From Streptomyces akebiae (GTDB taxonomy: Bacteria; Actinomycetota; Actinomycetes; Streptomycetales; Streptomycetaceae), in the NCBI RefSeq assembly GCF_019599145.1, contig NZ_CP080647.1:3100001-3164000 (forward strand): 64,000 nucleotides of DNA, read 5' to 3'. Under the pieces are notes generated by a model that had not been told where the DNA came from, did no database searches, and saw only the letters and a program-made list of their open reading frames with translations. The translations under genes were made by a program, and so were the position numbers. Positions 18,331-31,353 of this stretch are shown here, piece by piece. The stretch's first letter is position 1, and each line of letters begins with the position of its first letter.

Positions 18331-19823
18331 AGCGACGGAGCCTCCTCGAGAAGCGGGTGCCCCCACTTTTCCACGAAGGCGGCCTCGACGGCGGCGCCGA
18401 CCTTGTAAAGACGGTCGTCCTTCAGTGCCGGGGCGATGATCTGCAGTCCGACCGGCAGCCCGTCCTCCGGCGCGAGGCCGCAGGGCAGGGACATCGCGGC
18501 GTTGCCCGCGAGGTTGGTCGGGATGGTGCAGAGGTCCGCGAGGTACATCGCCATCGGGTCGTCGGCGCGCTCGCCGATCGGGAAGGCGGTGGTGGGCGTG
18601 GTCGGCGACACGATGACGTCGACCTTTTCGAACGACTTCTCGAAGTCCCGTGTGATGAGCGTACGGACCTTCTGGGCGCTGCCGTAGTACGCGTCGTAGT
18701 AGCCGGAGCTGAGCGCGTACGTGCCGAGCATGATGCGGCGCTTCACCTCGGGGCCGAAGCCCGCCTCACGGGTGAGGGAGGTGACCGTCTCGGCGGAGTT
18801 CGTGCCGTCGTCGCCGGTCCGCAGGCCGTAGCGCAGTCCGTCGAAGCGGGCGAGGTTGCTCGAACACTCGCTCGGCGCGATCAGGTAGTACGCGGCCAGC
18901 GCCAGGTCGAACGACGGACAGTCCAGCTCGACGATCTCGGCACCCAGTTCCTTCAGCAGCTCGACGGACTCGTCGAACCGCTGGACCACACCGGCCTGGT
19001 AGCCCTCGCCGCGGAACTGCTTGACGACGCCGACGCGCATCCCGGCGACGCTGCCGTTGCGGGCGGCCTCGACGACCGGCGGTACCGGGGCGTCGATCGA
19101 GGTGGAGTCGAGCGGGTCGTGGCCGGCGATCACCTCGTGCAGCAGCGCCGCGTCCAGGACCGTACGGGCACAGGGCCCGCCCTGGTCGAGGGAGGAGGAG
19201 AACGCCACCATGCCGTACCGCGACACGGCCCCGTACGTCGGCTTGACGCCGACCGTGCCGGTGACGGCGGCCGGCTGGCGGATGGAACCGCCGGTGTCGG
19301 TGCCGATGGCGAGGGGTGCCTGGTAGGAGGCGAGCGAGGCGGAGGAACCGCCGCCGGAGCCGCCGGGGATGCGGGTGAGGTCCCACGGGTTGCCCGTCGG
19401 TCCGTACGCGCTGTTCTCCGTCGACGACCCCATGGCGAACTCGTCCATGTTGGTCTTGCCGAGGATGACGACGTCCGCGTCCTTCAGCCGCTTGGTGAGC
19501 GTGGCGTCGTACGGCGGGATCCAGCCCTCCAGGATCTTCGACCCGACGGTGGTGGGAATCCCGACCGTGGTGAAGATGTCCTTGAGCGCGAGCGGCACAC
19601 CGGCGAGCGGGCCGAGCTTCTCGCCCCTGGCCTTCTTCTCGTCGACGGCGCGGGCCTGCGCGAGAGCGCCCTCGCGGTCGACGTGCAGGAAGGCGTGCAC
19701 CTTCTCGTCGACGGCCTCGATCCGGGCCAGGTGGGCCTCGGTGACCTCTACGGCGGTGAGCTCGCCGGAAGCGATCTTCGCGGCGATCTGAGCCGCGGTG
19801 AGCTTGATGATGCTGTCGGTCAT
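18327..19823 (-). CDS. gatA: Aspartyl/glutamyl-tRNA amidotransferase subunit A
   Basis: 498 residues. The amidase-signature subunit that releases ammonia from glutamine for the GatCAB complex. The Ser-cisSer-Lys triad is visible: Lys in [11 protein letters not shown] (about residue 82), the serines in [19 protein letters not shown] and the [13 protein letters not shown] segment. Full length. It starts 7 nt after the gatC stop and overlaps the small membrane gene by 4 nt. Confidence 0.97.
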   Translation of the reverse strand: MTDSIIKLTAAQIAAKIASGELTAVEVTEAHLARIEAVDEKVHAFLHVDREGALAQARAVDEKKARGEKLGPLAGVPLALKDIFTTVGIPTTVGSKILEGWIPPYDATLTKRLKDADVVILGKTNMDEFAMGSSTENSAYGPTGNPWDLTRIPGGSGGGSSASLASYQAPLAIGTDTGGSIRQPAAVTGTVGVKPTYGAVSRYGMVAFSSSLDQGGPCARTVLDAALLHEVIAGHDPLDSTSIDAPVPPVVEAARNGSVAGMRVGVVKQFRGEGYQAGVVQRFDESVELLKELGAEIVELDCPSFDLALAAYYLIAPSECSSNLARFDGLRYGLRTGDDGTNSAETVTSLTREAGFGPEVKRRIMLGTYALSSGYYDAYYGSAQKVRTLITRDFEKSFEKVDVIVSPTTPTTAFPIGERADDPMAMYLADLCTIPTNLAGNAAMSLPCGLAPEDGLPVGLQIIAPALKDDRLYKVGAAVEAAFVEKWGHPLLEEAPSL

Positions 19824-19830
19824 GACGTGA

Positions 19831-20127
19831 TCAGTCCTCCCCCAGGATCTGCGGCACCTTGAAACGCTGCTGCTCCTGGGCCGGGGCGGCGGAAAGCGCC
19901 TGCTCGGGGGTGAGCGACGGACGGACCTCGTCCGCGCGCATGACGTTCGTCAGCGGCAGCGGGTGCGAGGTCGGCGGAACATCTTGGTCGGCGACCTCGC
20001 TGACGCGGGCGACCGCGCCGATGATGTCGTCCAGCTGGCCCGCGAAGTGTTCGAGTTCTTCGGGCTTCAGCTCCAGACGCGCCAGCCGTGCGAGGTGGGC
20101 GACCTCCTCGCGCGTGATGCCAGGCAT
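19831..20127 (-). CDS. gatC: Aspartyl/glutamyl-tRNA amidotransferase subunit C
   Basis: 98 residues beginning [20 protein letters not shown], with the typical [15 protein letters not shown] and [13 protein letters not shown]-terminus. It is the small clamp that stabilises GatA-GatB. First gene of the operon; AGAGGA lies 7 nt upstream of the ATG. The promoter should lie in the 20128-20267 gap. Confidence 0.95.
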   Translation of the reverse strand: MPGITREEVAHLARLARLELKPEELEHFAGQLDDIIGAVARVSEVADQDVPPTSHPLPLTNVMRADEVRPSLTPEQALSAAPAQEQQRFKVPQILGED

Positions 20128-20267
20128 GCAGCGATCCTCTGGGGTGAGTGTGTGTGGTTTGGCGCCAATCCTATGGGGCGCGGGGGGTTGGCCGCGCACG
20201 GGTTCTTCGCCCCCGCCGCCCCTACCCGTCCCATCACCCAGGGGCTGCGCCCCCATCAGCCCCCTCT

Positions 20268-20402
20268 GCGGGTCCGGTGGGGGCTGGTCGCGCAGTTCCC
20301 CGCGCCCCTGAAAGCCCAGGCCCTGCGGGCCTGAAAACACGGGGCGCAGCCCCGGCTTTTCAGGGGCGCGGGGAACTGCGCGAGAAGCCCCACCGGACCC
20401 GC
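20268..20402. repeat. Large GC-rich inverted repeat (dispersed Streptomyces-type element), copy 1
   Basis: Arms of about 49 bp, 20268-20316 and 20354-20402, pair almost perfectly. Each contains the core CGCAGTTCCCCGCGCCCCTG. The 37-nt centre has further small hairpins (CAGGCCCTGCGGGCCTG). A second full copy is at 26385-26511 and a half copy at 45165-45205. It fills most of the 320-bp gap between rmdB and gatC and may terminate rmdB. The rest, 20128-20267, holds no gene and should carry the gat promoter. Confidence 0.8.
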
Positions 20403-20446
20403 ACCCGCCGACGAACCGCCCCCACCGAGCTCCCAGGCGCCCTTGC

Positions 20447-22837
20447 TCACTCCTCCGCCGTCGCCGCAGGCAACGCCGCGGCGGGCCGCTGCCACCCCCG
20501 CGACCCCCGCGCCCGTAGCCAGGCCGTGGCCTCCTCGGGCGGCATCGCGGCAGCGACGAGCCACCCCTGCACCGCGTCACACCCGAGATCCCGCAACCGC
20601 TCCCACGTCTCGTCGTCCTCGACCCCCTCCGCCACGACGAGCAGCCCCAGCGAGTGGGCGAGATCGACCGTGCAGCGCACGATCTCCGCGTCCTCGTTGT
20701 CGATCGCCAACCGCGCCACGAACGACCGGTCGATCTTCAGCTCGCTGACCGGCAGCCGCCGCAGATGGACCAGTGACGAGTACCCCGTCCCGAAGTCGTC
20801 GAGCGACATCTTCACCCCGTGCCCGGTCAGCCCGGCAAGGGTGTCCGCGGCCCGCTGCGGGTCCTCCAGGAGCACGTGTTCCGTTATCTCCAACTGCAAC
20901 GCCCCGGCCGGCACCCCGTGCCGGGCCAGCCGTGCGGCCACCGCCCCCGCGAACCCGGGGGTGTGGACGTCGCGCGGGGACACGTTCACCGCGACCGGCA
21001 CGTGCAGCCCCTGCGCCCGCCACCTCGCCACCTGCCCGAGCGCCGTCTCCAGGACGTACTCCGTCAGGTGCGGCATCAGCCCGGACGATTCGGCGATCGC
21101 TATGAACTCGTCCGGCGGCACCTTCCCCCGTTCGGGATGCACCCACCGCACCAGCGCCTCCAGCCCGGCGACCTGCCCGTCGAAGCGGACCTTCGGCTGG
21201 TAGTGGAGCTCGACCTCCTGCGCGTCCAGCGCGCGCCGCAGGTCACCGAGGAGACCGAGCCGGTCCGGGGTGTTCGAGTCCCGCTTGGACTCGTAGACCT
21301 CGACACCGGTGCGGTCCCGCTTCGCCTGGTACATCGCCACGTCCGCCCGTCGCAGCAGCCCCTCCGCGTCGAGCGCGTGGTCGGGGAAGACGGCGAGCCC
21401 GGCGCTGGCCTCCAGGACGAGGGTGAGCCCGTCGAGGTCGAGCGGTGAGCCGAGCGCGGCGACGAGGTTGCGGGCGACGCGGGAGGCGGACGTGGTGGAG
21501 TCGGCGACGGGCAGCAGGACGGCGAACTCGTCGCCGCCGAGCCGCGCGGCCTCCGCTCCGCGTGGCAGGGCGACCCGCAGCCGATCGGCTATCTGCAACA
21601 GCAACCGGTCACCCGCGAGATGCCCGAGTGTGTCGTTGACGGACCGGAAGCGGTCGAGGTCGATCAGCATCAGCGCCGACCTCGCCCCGATGCGTTCGGC
21701 GTCGTCCAGGGCGGTCCAGGTGCGTTCCAGCAGCCACTGGCGGTTCGGCAGTCCGGTGAGCGGGTCGCGCAGCTGTTCCTCGGCCCGGGCGCGGGCGATC
21801 CACAGCGTGGAGTCGAGCGCGATGAGGGGGATGGCGAAGAGCGGCAGCAGCAGCGGCTGGGCGAGGGCGACGACGCAGACGAGCGGGGCGATGCCGAGCA
21901 GCGCGACGGCGACGAGGCCCTGTCTGACCAGGGCGGTGCGCGCGACGGTGGGCAGACCGCCGCGTGGTGCGGCCAGATGCCAGAGCAGGACGCGGCTGAC
22001 CACGAGATAGGCGATGGCGACCAGGGCCACCTGGGGCGCCGAGTAGAGGTTCCAGCTGTCCGGGTCCCAGGGCCGCTCCACCGAGGGGACACGGCCGAAG
22101 ACCCGCAGGACGAGCGCGCCGGCGCCGATGCCGAGGATGTCGACCGCGCCGTGCAGCACGCCCTGGCGCCAGCGCCCCCGGCGGGCGACGCCGACGAGCA
22201 CCACGACCGTGAGGCTGACCATGCCGGCGGCCACCCAGCCGTAGAGCAGCAGGACGGCGAGGGTGAGGGCGGCGCCGGAGCCCGTGCCGCCCCACCAGCG
22301 GGCGCGGCCCATGGCGACGAGGTGGCCGACGATGACGCCGGTGAGCAGGGCGAGGGACCAGCCGACCGCTCCGGCCGGGAAGAGGGCGTGCTGCCCGACG
22401 AACGCCCGGTAGAACCCGGCGCCCAGGATGGCGCCGGCGAGGCCCACGATCACGGCGGGCAGCGCGGGCCAGGTCAGGTGCCGTTCGGCGTCGTGGCCCG
22501 GCAGTTCGTGGCCGCGGCTCTCACCGAGCGCGCCGGTGAGAGCGGGAGCCCCCGTGCCGACCAGGGTGGCGGAGGTGAGCGGGGCCGGGCCCGGTACGAG
22601 GGGGCCGCGTGCGCTCGCGCCCGCACGGCCCGGCGGCCAGGCGGCCCCTGCCCTGGACTCCGCGGCGGTCCTCCGACCGGGGCCCTGCTCCAGGCCTCCG
22701 GGCCCCTGGTTCTCCGGCTCCCGGCTTCCCTCGAACGGGCGTCCTCCCATGAGCAGGGAGCGTCCCCGTCGCCAGGCCCCGGAGACCCGGCGCAGGCGCA
22801 GCCGCGAGTCCGGGGCGACGCTCTCGGTCGGTTCCAT
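20447..22837 (-). CDS. rmdB: Membrane GGDEF-EAL c-di-GMP enzyme, RmdB-like
   Basis: 796 residues from ATG 22837, with GAGAGGG 6 nt upstream. After a disordered N-terminus (about 1-110) come several membrane segments (about 125-330), then GGDEF with intact [14 protein letters not shown] (about 430). The EAL domain looks fully catalytic: [11 protein letters not shown] (about 558), [31 protein letters not shown] and VAEGVED. The gene beside ligA in S. coelicolor is, as I recall, rmdB, a c-di-GMP phosphodiesterase affecting colony development; architecture and position agree. Both synthesis and breakdown of c-di-GMP remain possible. The dispersed inverted repeat follows it. Confidence 0.88.
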   Translation of the reverse strand: MEPTESVAPDSRLRLRRVSGAWRRGRSLLMGGRPFEGSREPENQGPGGLEQGPGRRTAAESRAGAAWPPGRAGASARGPLVPGPAPLTSATLVGTGAPALTGALGESRGHELPGHDAERHLTWPALPAVIVGLAGAILGAGFYRAFVGQHALFPAGAVGWSLALLTGVIVGHLVAMGRARWWGGTGSGAALTLAVLLLYGWVAAGMVSLTVVVLVGVARRGRWRQGVLHGAVDILGIGAGALVLRVFGRVPSVERPWDPDSWNLYSAPQVALVAIAYLVVSRVLLWHLAAPRGGLPTVARTALVRQGLVAVALLGIAPLVCVVALAQPLLLPLFAIPLIALDSTLWIARARAEEQLRDPLTGLPNRQWLLERTWTALDDAERIGARSALMLIDLDRFRSVNDTLGHLAGDRLLLQIADRLRVALPRGAEAARLGGDEFAVLLPVADSTTSASRVARNLVAALGSPLDLDGLTLVLEASAGLAVFPDHALDAEGLLRRADVAMYQAKRDRTGVEVYESKRDSNTPDRLGLLGDLRRALDAQEVELHYQPKVRFDGQVAGLEALVRWVHPERGKVPPDEFIAIAESSGLMPHLTEYVLETALGQVARWRAQGLHVPVAVNVSPRDVHTPGFAGAVAARLARHGVPAGALQLEITEHVLLEDPQRAADTLAGLTGHGVKMSLDDFGTGYSSLVHLRRLPVSELKIDRSFVARLAIDNEDAEIVRCTVDLAHSLGLLVVAEGVEDDETWERLRDLGCDAVQGWLVAAAMPPEEATAWLRARGSRGWQRPAAALPAATAEE

Positions 22838-23016
22838 TCCCGTCCCTCTCACAGCCGGCGGTGCCCACGCCACGCGGCCCGTTGCTCCCGAACAACCGGG
22901 GCGGCACCGCGTCCGAGAACCCACCACGCGTCCGGGCACGGCAGGCGCCCACCTCAACAGTAGGCCGCACAAGGCTTCCACGGGCAGCGGTCGGTGTCGG
23001 TTGCCCGAATGCGACC

Positions 23017-23056
23017 GGCCACCCGTATGCATCTGGTATGCGCCGAACGGGTGGCC
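23017..23056 (-). terminator. Hairpin immediately after ligA
   Basis: GGCCACCCG (23017-23025) pairs with CGGGTGGCC (23048-23056), about 9 nt beyond the ligA stop on the minus strand. The loop is 22 nt and there is no T-run. It is the likely transcription end for ligA. Confidence 0.55.
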
Positions 23057-23064
23057 TTCAACCC

Positions 23065-26315
<3,251 letters not shown>

Positions 26316-26384
26316 GCCCCGAAGCCTACGGTTCCCTTGCGGGGGCGTTGGCCGGGGCATCGGGTGGGTTGTCGGGTGCGGCCG

Positions 26385-26511
26385 GGTGAGGGCTTCTCTC
26401 GCAGTTCCCCGCGCCCCTGAAAAGACGGGGCTGCTCCCCAGCCTTTTCAGGCCCGCAGGGCCTGAATCCTTTAGGGGCGCGGGGAACTGCGCGAGAAGCC
26501 CCCACGCACCC
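26385..26511. repeat. Large inverted repeat (dispersed Streptomyces-type element), copy 2
   Basis: Left arm about 26385-26422 and right arm about 26468-26511 share the CGCAGTTCCCCGCGCCCCTG core with copy 1 (20268-20402), in opposite orientations. The centre differs but again contains CAGGCCCGCAGGGCCTG. It lies between two minus-strand genes (SDR above, MetE-like below) and is a likely terminator for the SDR operon. Confidence 0.78.
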
Positions 26512-26542
26512 GCAGCCGACAACGCACCCTCGCCCCCGCCGG

Positions 26543-27232
26543 TCAGATACCCGGCCGGACCGTCAGGTCGTTCACCTCCGCGTCGCGGGGCAGGTCAAGC
26601 GCCATGAGGATCGTCGTGGCGACCGACTCCGGGGCGATCCACCGCGAGGCGTCGTACTCCTTGCCCTCCTGCTGGTGGACCTTCGCCTGCATGGGACTGG
26701 CGGTGCGCCCGGGATAGACCGTGGTCACCCGGACCCCGTTGCCGTGCTCCTCCCAGCGCAGGGAGTCGGCGAGGGCCTTGAGCCCGTGCTTGGAGGCCGC
26801 GTAGGCGGACCAGTCCGCGTGCGCGTTGAGCCCCGCGCCCGAGTTGACGAACACCACATGCCCTCGCGCGGCCCGCAGTTGGGGCAGGAAGTGACGGGTC
26901 AGCTCGGCGGGCGAGACGAGGTTGACGTTGAGCTGGTGGCGCCACGACTTCGGCGTCAGGTCGCCCACCGAGCCGAGGTCCACCACGCCCGCGATGTGCA
27001 GCAGCGAGTCCACCCGGTCGGGCAGCGTCTGGTGGGAGAAGGCCCAGGACAGCTTGTCCGGGTCCGCCAGATCTCCGACCAGCGTCTTCGCCCCCGGGAA
27101 CTCCGCCGCCAGTTCCTTCGCCCGCCCCGCGTCGCGCGCGTGCAGCACGAGCTCGTCCCCGCGTTCGTGCAGCCGTCGGGCGACGGCCGCGCCGATGCCG
27201 GAACCCGCCCCGGTGATCACATGAGTAGCCAT
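26543..27232 (-). CDS. SDR-family oxidoreductase
   Basis: 229 residues. A classical short-chain dehydrogenase with nucleotide motif ITGAGSGIGAAVARRL at the N-terminus, Ser in FVNSGAGLN and catalytic YAASKHGLKALA near residue 140, followed by TTVYPGRTASPM. Substrate unknown. It starts 40 nt after the LOG-family gene and is the last member of the methyltransferase-LOG-SDR group. Confidence 0.87.
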   Translation of the reverse strand: MATHVITGAGSGIGAAVARRLHERGDELVLHARDAGRAKELAAEFPGAKTLVGDLADPDKLSWAFSHQTLPDRVDSLLHIAGVVDLGSVGDLTPKSWRHQLNVNLVSPAELTRHFLPQLRAARGHVVFVNSGAGLNAHADWSAYAASKHGLKALADSLRWEEHGNGVRVTTVYPGRTASPMQAKVHQQEGKEYDASRWIAPESVATTILMALDLPRDAEVNDLTVRPGI

Positions 27233-27272
27233 GCCGTCATGCTCGCATCACCGGAGCGGGACGAAAAACGGC

Positions 27273-27812
27273 TCAGGCGACGCCTCTGCTCTCCTCCAGA
27301 TACGCCAGCGCCCCCACCGGCTCCTCCGCGAAGAAGACCAGGTCGGTCAGGGGGCGGGGCAGGAAGCCCTCGTCCTCCATGCGCCGGAACTGTTCCTTCA
27401 GCCCGTCGTAGAAGCCGGCGGTGTTCAGCAGGACCACCGGCATCTCGGTGTGGCCGTGCTTCTTCAGCTCCAGGATCTCGGTCGCCTCGTCGAGTGTGCC
27501 GGTGCCGCCGACCATGATGACGACCGCGTCGGCCTTCTCCAGAAGCACCCGCTTGCGCTCGGCGAGGTCCCGCGCCACCACCATCTCGTCGGTGCCGGGC
27601 CGGGCCTTGGCCGCCAGGAACTCGACCGACACACCGAGCAGTCTGCCGCCCGCCTCCTGCACTCCGTCGGCGACCACCTTCATCAGCCCGACGTCCGAAC
27701 CGCCCCACACGAGGGTGTGCCCGCCCTTGCCGAGCAGCTTCGCGAACTCCTTCGCGGGGCGCGTGTAACGGTCGGCGAGGTCCGCGGCGGAGAGGAAGAC
27801 ACAGATGTTCAT
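27273..27812 (-). CDS. LOG-family Rossmann protein (TIGR00730-like)
   Basis: 179 residues. The LOG family includes cytokinin riboside 5'-monophosphate phosphoribohydrolases, which hydrolyse the N-glycosidic bond of modified nucleotides. The expected Arg-Lys is in AERKRVLLEKAD, and the family PGGxGTxxE motif appears as VGGTGTLDEATE, so the usual Pro is Val. ATG 27812 lies 9 nt after the methyltransferase stop, so these genes form an operon. Function in a bacterium may be nucleotide or phosphoribohydrolase metabolism rather than hormone synthesis. Confidence 0.8.
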   Translation of the reverse strand: MNICVFLSAADLADRYTRPAKEFAKLLGKGGHTLVWGGSDVGLMKVVADGVQEAGGRLLGVSVEFLAAKARPGTDEMVVARDLAERKRVLLEKADAVVIMVGGTGTLDEATEILELKKHGHTEMPVVLLNTAGFYDGLKEQFRRMEDEGFLPRPLTDLVFFAEEPVGALAYLEESRGVA

Positions 27813-27821
27813 GGGTCCACG

Positions 27822-29039
27822 TTAGGGGGCGGTACCGACATCGGGGTCCGCTCGTCCACCGGCCTCCTCGGCCACCGTCGCACGGATCTTCGACTGCCGG
27901 TGCGGCAGATCCTCCCAGTCGTCCATGAGGCGGGCGGACAGGCCGTGTTTCCGGGCGAGTTCGACGAGGGTCTCGGTCCGGTAGTAGAAGTCCTCGTGCA
28001 GTACCTGGTGTTCGGCACCCTCGGTGCGGCCGAAGGTGAAGTCGAAGAAGCCGCCCGGGGCGAGGACGCGGCCCACGTGGGCGAGGCACTGCTCGATGAC
28101 GTGTGGCGGCGAGTGGGAGAACACGCTGTGTGCGTGGACGACGTCGAAGTACCCGGCGGGCAGGAAGGAGAAGGTGAGGTCGGCGACGAGCGCCAGATGC
28201 GGGAGTTTGGCCTGCAGGCCCTCCCGGGCGAGGGTGCGCTGGGCCTCCATGAGGATGGCCGGAGAGATGTCGATGCCGTAGTAGTTCCCGGTGTCCAGGT
28301 GGTCGATGAACAGCCGCCCGGCCCGCAGGTTCCCGCAGCCGATCTCCAGCATCCGGTGCCGTGGCTCCAGGCCGTGCCGCAGGAGGTACTCGAACTGCAT
28401 CCGGCCCATGCGTTCCCACTTCTCGACCGACGGGTTGTGCCCGACGGCGGCCTCCGGGCTGCGCGCCGTGTCGGCGGCCATGACGGCGCGGTAGTAGGAG
28501 ATGTGGTCGCGGTGCTTGAGCTGCAGCCAGGTGTCCCGCGCCACCCGCCGGGCGTGCGCGGGCACGCGCCGGGGGTGACGCAGCGCGTAACGGACCCGGT
28601 GGGTGAGACTCCGCCGGTTCCGGGAAGCGGGGCCGGTTTCCCTCCCCGCCCGCTTTCCGCCCTGCCCGGACCTGGCCGCGCCCGGCCCCGCCATGTTTCC
28701 GCCCTGCCCGGACATGCCTCCGCCCTCCCCCGAGGGATCTCCGGCCGAGCGGTTTCCGCCCGGCCCCGACGGGTTCGAGGCCTGCTCGGAACCGTCCCGT
28801 ACCTGCCCGGACGAATGCGCCCCCTGCCCGGATGATCTCCCGGCGTGCCCGGCCGGTCCGTCAGGCTGCTCGGACATGCTTCCGCCCGGCCCCCAAGGGT
28901 CCGCAGCCTGCCCAACCGCTTCGCCGAGCTGCCCGGACGGTATGCCGGGCTCCCCGGACGGTATGCCGGGCTGCTCGGGCTGCTTTCCGGGATGCTCGGG
29001 CGGTATGTCGGCCTGCCCGGACGGATCTATGGCTGTCAT
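27822..29039 (-). CDS. SAM-dependent methyltransferase with a long low-complexity N-terminus
   Basis: 405 residues from ATG 29039 (AGGAGG 5 nt upstream; the adjacent GTG 29042 is too close). The first 140 or so residues are Gly/Pro/Ser/Gln-rich with recurring SGQ and PSG units and no predicted fold. The class I methyltransferase domain follows: MLEIGCGNLRAGRLFIDHL (motif I), YYGIDISPAIL, GYFDVVHAHSVFSH and LAPGGFFDFTFG. Substrate unknown. First gene of an operon with the LOG and SDR genes. Confidence 0.82.
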   Translation of the reverse strand: MTAIDPSGQADIPPEHPGKQPEQPGIPSGEPGIPSGQLGEAVGQAADPWGPGGSMSEQPDGPAGHAGRSSGQGAHSSGQVRDGSEQASNPSGPGGNRSAGDPSGEGGGMSGQGGNMAGPGAARSGQGGKRAGRETGPASRNRRSLTHRVRYALRHPRRVPAHARRVARDTWLQLKHRDHISYYRAVMAADTARSPEAAVGHNPSVEKWERMGRMQFEYLLRHGLEPRHRMLEIGCGNLRAGRLFIDHLDTGNYYGIDISPAILMEAQRTLAREGLQAKLPHLALVADLTFSFLPAGYFDVVHAHSVFSHSPPHVIEQCLAHVGRVLAPGGFFDFTFGRTEGAEHQVLHEDFYYRTETLVELARKHGLSARLMDDWEDLPHRQSKIRATVAEEAGGRADPDVGTAP

Positions 29040-29164
29040 CACGGCCTCCTACGTCCCCCTGCGGCCCGCCAGGGCCTCCGGCTGGGCTCGAAGAACCCAT
29101 CAAGCAGCCTGCGCCGCGCACGCGCGGACGGCTACCCGGGGAGGGACGATCGTGGCCGTGGGCC

Positions 29165-30295
29165 CTACGCCACGCCCGCCCGCGCGCGCGTGGTCGAGGC
29201 GATCGTCGCCGACCCCACCACGCGCGTGCCGTCGTACAGGACGATCGCCTGCCCGGGGGCCACACCCCGGACCGGCTCGGTGAAGCGGACCTGGAGGGCG
29301 CCGTCGACCAGCTCCGCCCGGACCTCGGTCTCGCCGCCGTGGGCGCGCAGCTGGGCCGTGTAGGTGCCGGGGCCGGTGGGGGCCGCGCCGCACCAGCGGG
29401 GGCGGATCGCGGTCAGGGCGTCGACGTCGAGGGCGGCGGCGGGGCCGACCGTCACCGTGTTGTCCACCGGGGAGATGTCGAGGACGTAGCGCGGCTTGCC
29501 GTCGGGGGCCGGCGTGCCGATGCGCAGGCCCTTGCGCTGGCCGATGGTGTAGCCGTAGGCGCCCTCGTGGGTGCCCAGGACGTTGCCGGACTCGTCCAGG
29601 ATGTCGCCCTCGGAGCGGCCCAGCCGGTGGGCGAGGAAGCCCTGGGTGTCGCCGTCGGCGATGAAGCAGATGTCGTGGGAGTCGGGCTTCTTCGCGACGG
29701 CCAGCCCCCTGCGCTCGGCCTCCGCGCGGATCTCGTCCTTCGTCGTCAGCGTGTCGCCCAGCGGGAACATCGCGTGGGCGAGCTGCCTGTCGTCCAGGAC
29801 TCCCAGGACGTACGACTGGTCCTTGGCCATGTCGGAGGCGCGGTGCAGCTCCCGGGTGCCGTCCTCACGCACGATCACCTGGGCGTAGTGGCCGGTGCAG
29901 ACGGCGTCGAAGCCCAGGGCGAGGGCCTTGTCGAGCAGGGCCGCGAACTTGATCTTCTCGTTGCAGCGCAGGCAGGGGTTCGGGGTGCGCCCGGCCTCGT
30001 ACTCGGCGATGAAGTCCTCGACGACGTCCTCGCGGAAGCGCTCGGCGAGGTCCCAGACGTAGAAGGGGATGCCGATGACGTCCGCGGCCCGGCGGGCGTC
30101 CCGGGAGTCCTCGATCGTGCAGCAGCCGCGGGCCCCGGTCCGGAAGGACTGGGGGTTCGCGGACAGCGCCAGATGGACGCCCGTCACGTCGTGCCCGGCT
30201 TCCGCCGCGCGGGCGGCGGCCACGGCGGAGTCGACCCCGCCGGACATGGCGGCGAGGACACGGAGGGGGCGGGAGCGCTGCGAGATCTCAGTCAT
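29165..30295 (-). CDS. mnmA: tRNA-specific 2-thiouridylase MnmA
   Basis: 376 residues. Uses ATP and sulfur relayed from a cysteine desulfurase to thiolate wobble uridine 34 of Lys, Glu and Gln tRNAs. PP-loop [13 protein letters not shown] at residues 15-27, the two catalytic cysteines in [12 protein letters not shown] and [11 protein letters not shown], and the C-terminal barrel. A cysteine desulfurase is encoded about 2.7 kb away on the same strand (32972-34141), as expected for its sulfur donor. Divergent from the amidase gene. Confidence 0.95.
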   Translation of the reverse strand: MTEISQRSRPLRVLAAMSGGVDSAVAAARAAEAGHDVTGVHLALSANPQSFRTGARGCCTIEDSRDARRAADVIGIPFYVWDLAERFREDVVEDFIAEYEAGRTPNPCLRCNEKIKFAALLDKALALGFDAVCTGHYAQVIVREDGTRELHRASDMAKDQSYVLGVLDDRQLAHAMFPLGDTLTTKDEIRAEAERRGLAVAKKPDSHDICFIADGDTQGFLAHRLGRSEGDILDESGNVLGTHEGAYGYTIGQRKGLRIGTPAPDGKPRYVLDISPVDNTVTVGPAAALDVDALTAIRPRWCGAAPTGPGTYTAQLRAHGGETEVRAELVDGALQVRFTEPVRGVAPGQAIVLYDGTRVVGSATIASTTRARAGVA

Positions 30296-30355
30296 AACCC
30301 TTCAAGGGTACGGGTCGCCGGGAACCGGAGCCCGCGAGTATCCGTTGACGGTCTC

Positions 30356-31069
30356 GTGGGAACGAGAAGGGCTTCGAAGAACGGCTCCGACGGCGCGAGT
30401 GCCTCCGGCGGAAGCGACGCGGGCCGCCGCGTCGGCCGCCGGGCACTGCTCATCGGCACGGCCGTGGCCGCCGTCGGTACGGCCGTGGTGGCACGGGACG
30501 AGCTGACGCGCGCGTGGTGGCGGGTGCCGGGGGTCACGAAGCCGCGCAAGGACGGTGAGGTCGACTACACGGGCGCGAAGTGGGTCGCGGCGTCGGACGC
30601 GAACTGGCGGCTGGCGGACCGCCCGGACGACTTCGGCATAGACATGGTGATCATCCATGTCACCCAGGGCAGCTTCGACAGCGCGGTGAAGGTCTTCCAG
30701 GACCCGGCGCACGGCGCGGCCGCGCACTACATCGTCCGCAAGGACGGCCATGTCACGCAGATGATCCGCGAGTTGGACGTGGCGTACCACGCGGGCAACC
30801 GCGACTACAACGAGCGCAGTGTCGGCATCGAGCACGAGGGTTTCGTCGAGAAGCCCGAGGACTTCACGGACGAGATGTACGAGGCCTCCGCGAGGCTGAC
30901 GGCCCGGATCTGCGCCCGGTACGACATCCCTCTCGACCGCGAGCACATCCTCGGCCATGTCGAGGTCCCCGGGACGGACCACACGGATCCCGGCGAGGGC
31001 TGGGACTGGGACCGCTACATGAAGCTGGTGCGCGCGGCGGCGAAGGCCGGGACGTCGACGCCCGCCTGA
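30356..31069 (+). CDS. Tat-exported N-acetylmuramoyl-L-alanine amidase (Amidase_2/PGRP)
   Basis: 237 residues from GTG 30356, the only sensible start; ribosome site weak. The N-terminus has a twin-arginine signal, GRRVGRRALLIGTAVAAVG. The amidase_2 fold is seen with the first zinc His in MVIIHVTQGSF, AAHYIVRKDGHVTQM, VGIEHEGF and the later His and Asp in ILGHVEVPGTDHTDPG. It should cleave the lactyl-peptide amide of peptidoglycan outside the membrane. It lies between divergent mnmA and the downstream oxidase. Confidence 0.87.
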   Translation: MGTRRASKNGSDGASASGGSDAGRRVGRRALLIGTAVAAVGTAVVARDELTRAWWRVPGVTKPRKDGEVDYTGAKWVAASDANWRLADRPDDFGIDMVIIHVTQGSFDSAVKVFQDPAHGAAAHYIVRKDGHVTQMIRELDVAYHAGNRDYNERSVGIEHEGFVEKPEDFTDEMYEASARLTARICARYDIPLDREHILGHVEVPGTDHTDPGEGWDWDRYMKLVRAAAKAGTSTPA

Positions 31070-31227
31070 GCCTCGACAGCCGGGCCACAGGGGTGCGAGG
31101 GGCCGGGGACAGCGCCACCACAGACCGTCGATTCCGTGACCGGCATCACACCGGCGCGTGCCGGCGCCGTCTGTCCGTCCGACGCCCACCCGATACGTCC
31201 CGCGCCACGGACCCGACCTGCGGAAGC

Positions 31228-31257
31228 CTCAACTCCCCTTCCTTGAAAGGAAGTTGA
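31228..31257. promoter_or_regulatory. Candidate operator: imperfect palindrome upstream of the multicopper oxidase
   Basis: CTCAACT at 31228 and AGTTGAG ending at 31257 form outer arms around an inner perfect palindrome TTCCTTGAAAGGAA (31239-31252). This arrangement resembles MerR-family metal-responsive operators. It sits about 60-95 nt before the oxidase start, with a possible -10 TATTTT at 31305-31310. No MerR gene is adjacent. The stem-loop might instead end amidase transcription. Confidence 0.4.
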
Positions 31258-31353
31258 GACGGCTCGGCGCGCACGGCCGGCTCACAGCGCCCTCGGCCCG
31301 CTCCTATTTTCGCCCCAGTGCTCGCACAGCCCTCAGGTCGAGCATCCCGGCTC

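Noticed and set aside
16399..18408. A 669-codon plus-strand frame opposite gatB
   Set aside because: Antisense to a universally conserved enzyme.
20268..20402. A miniature inverted-repeat transposon
   Set aside because: No target duplication and no transposase-like ends; better seen as a dispersed intergenic element or terminator.
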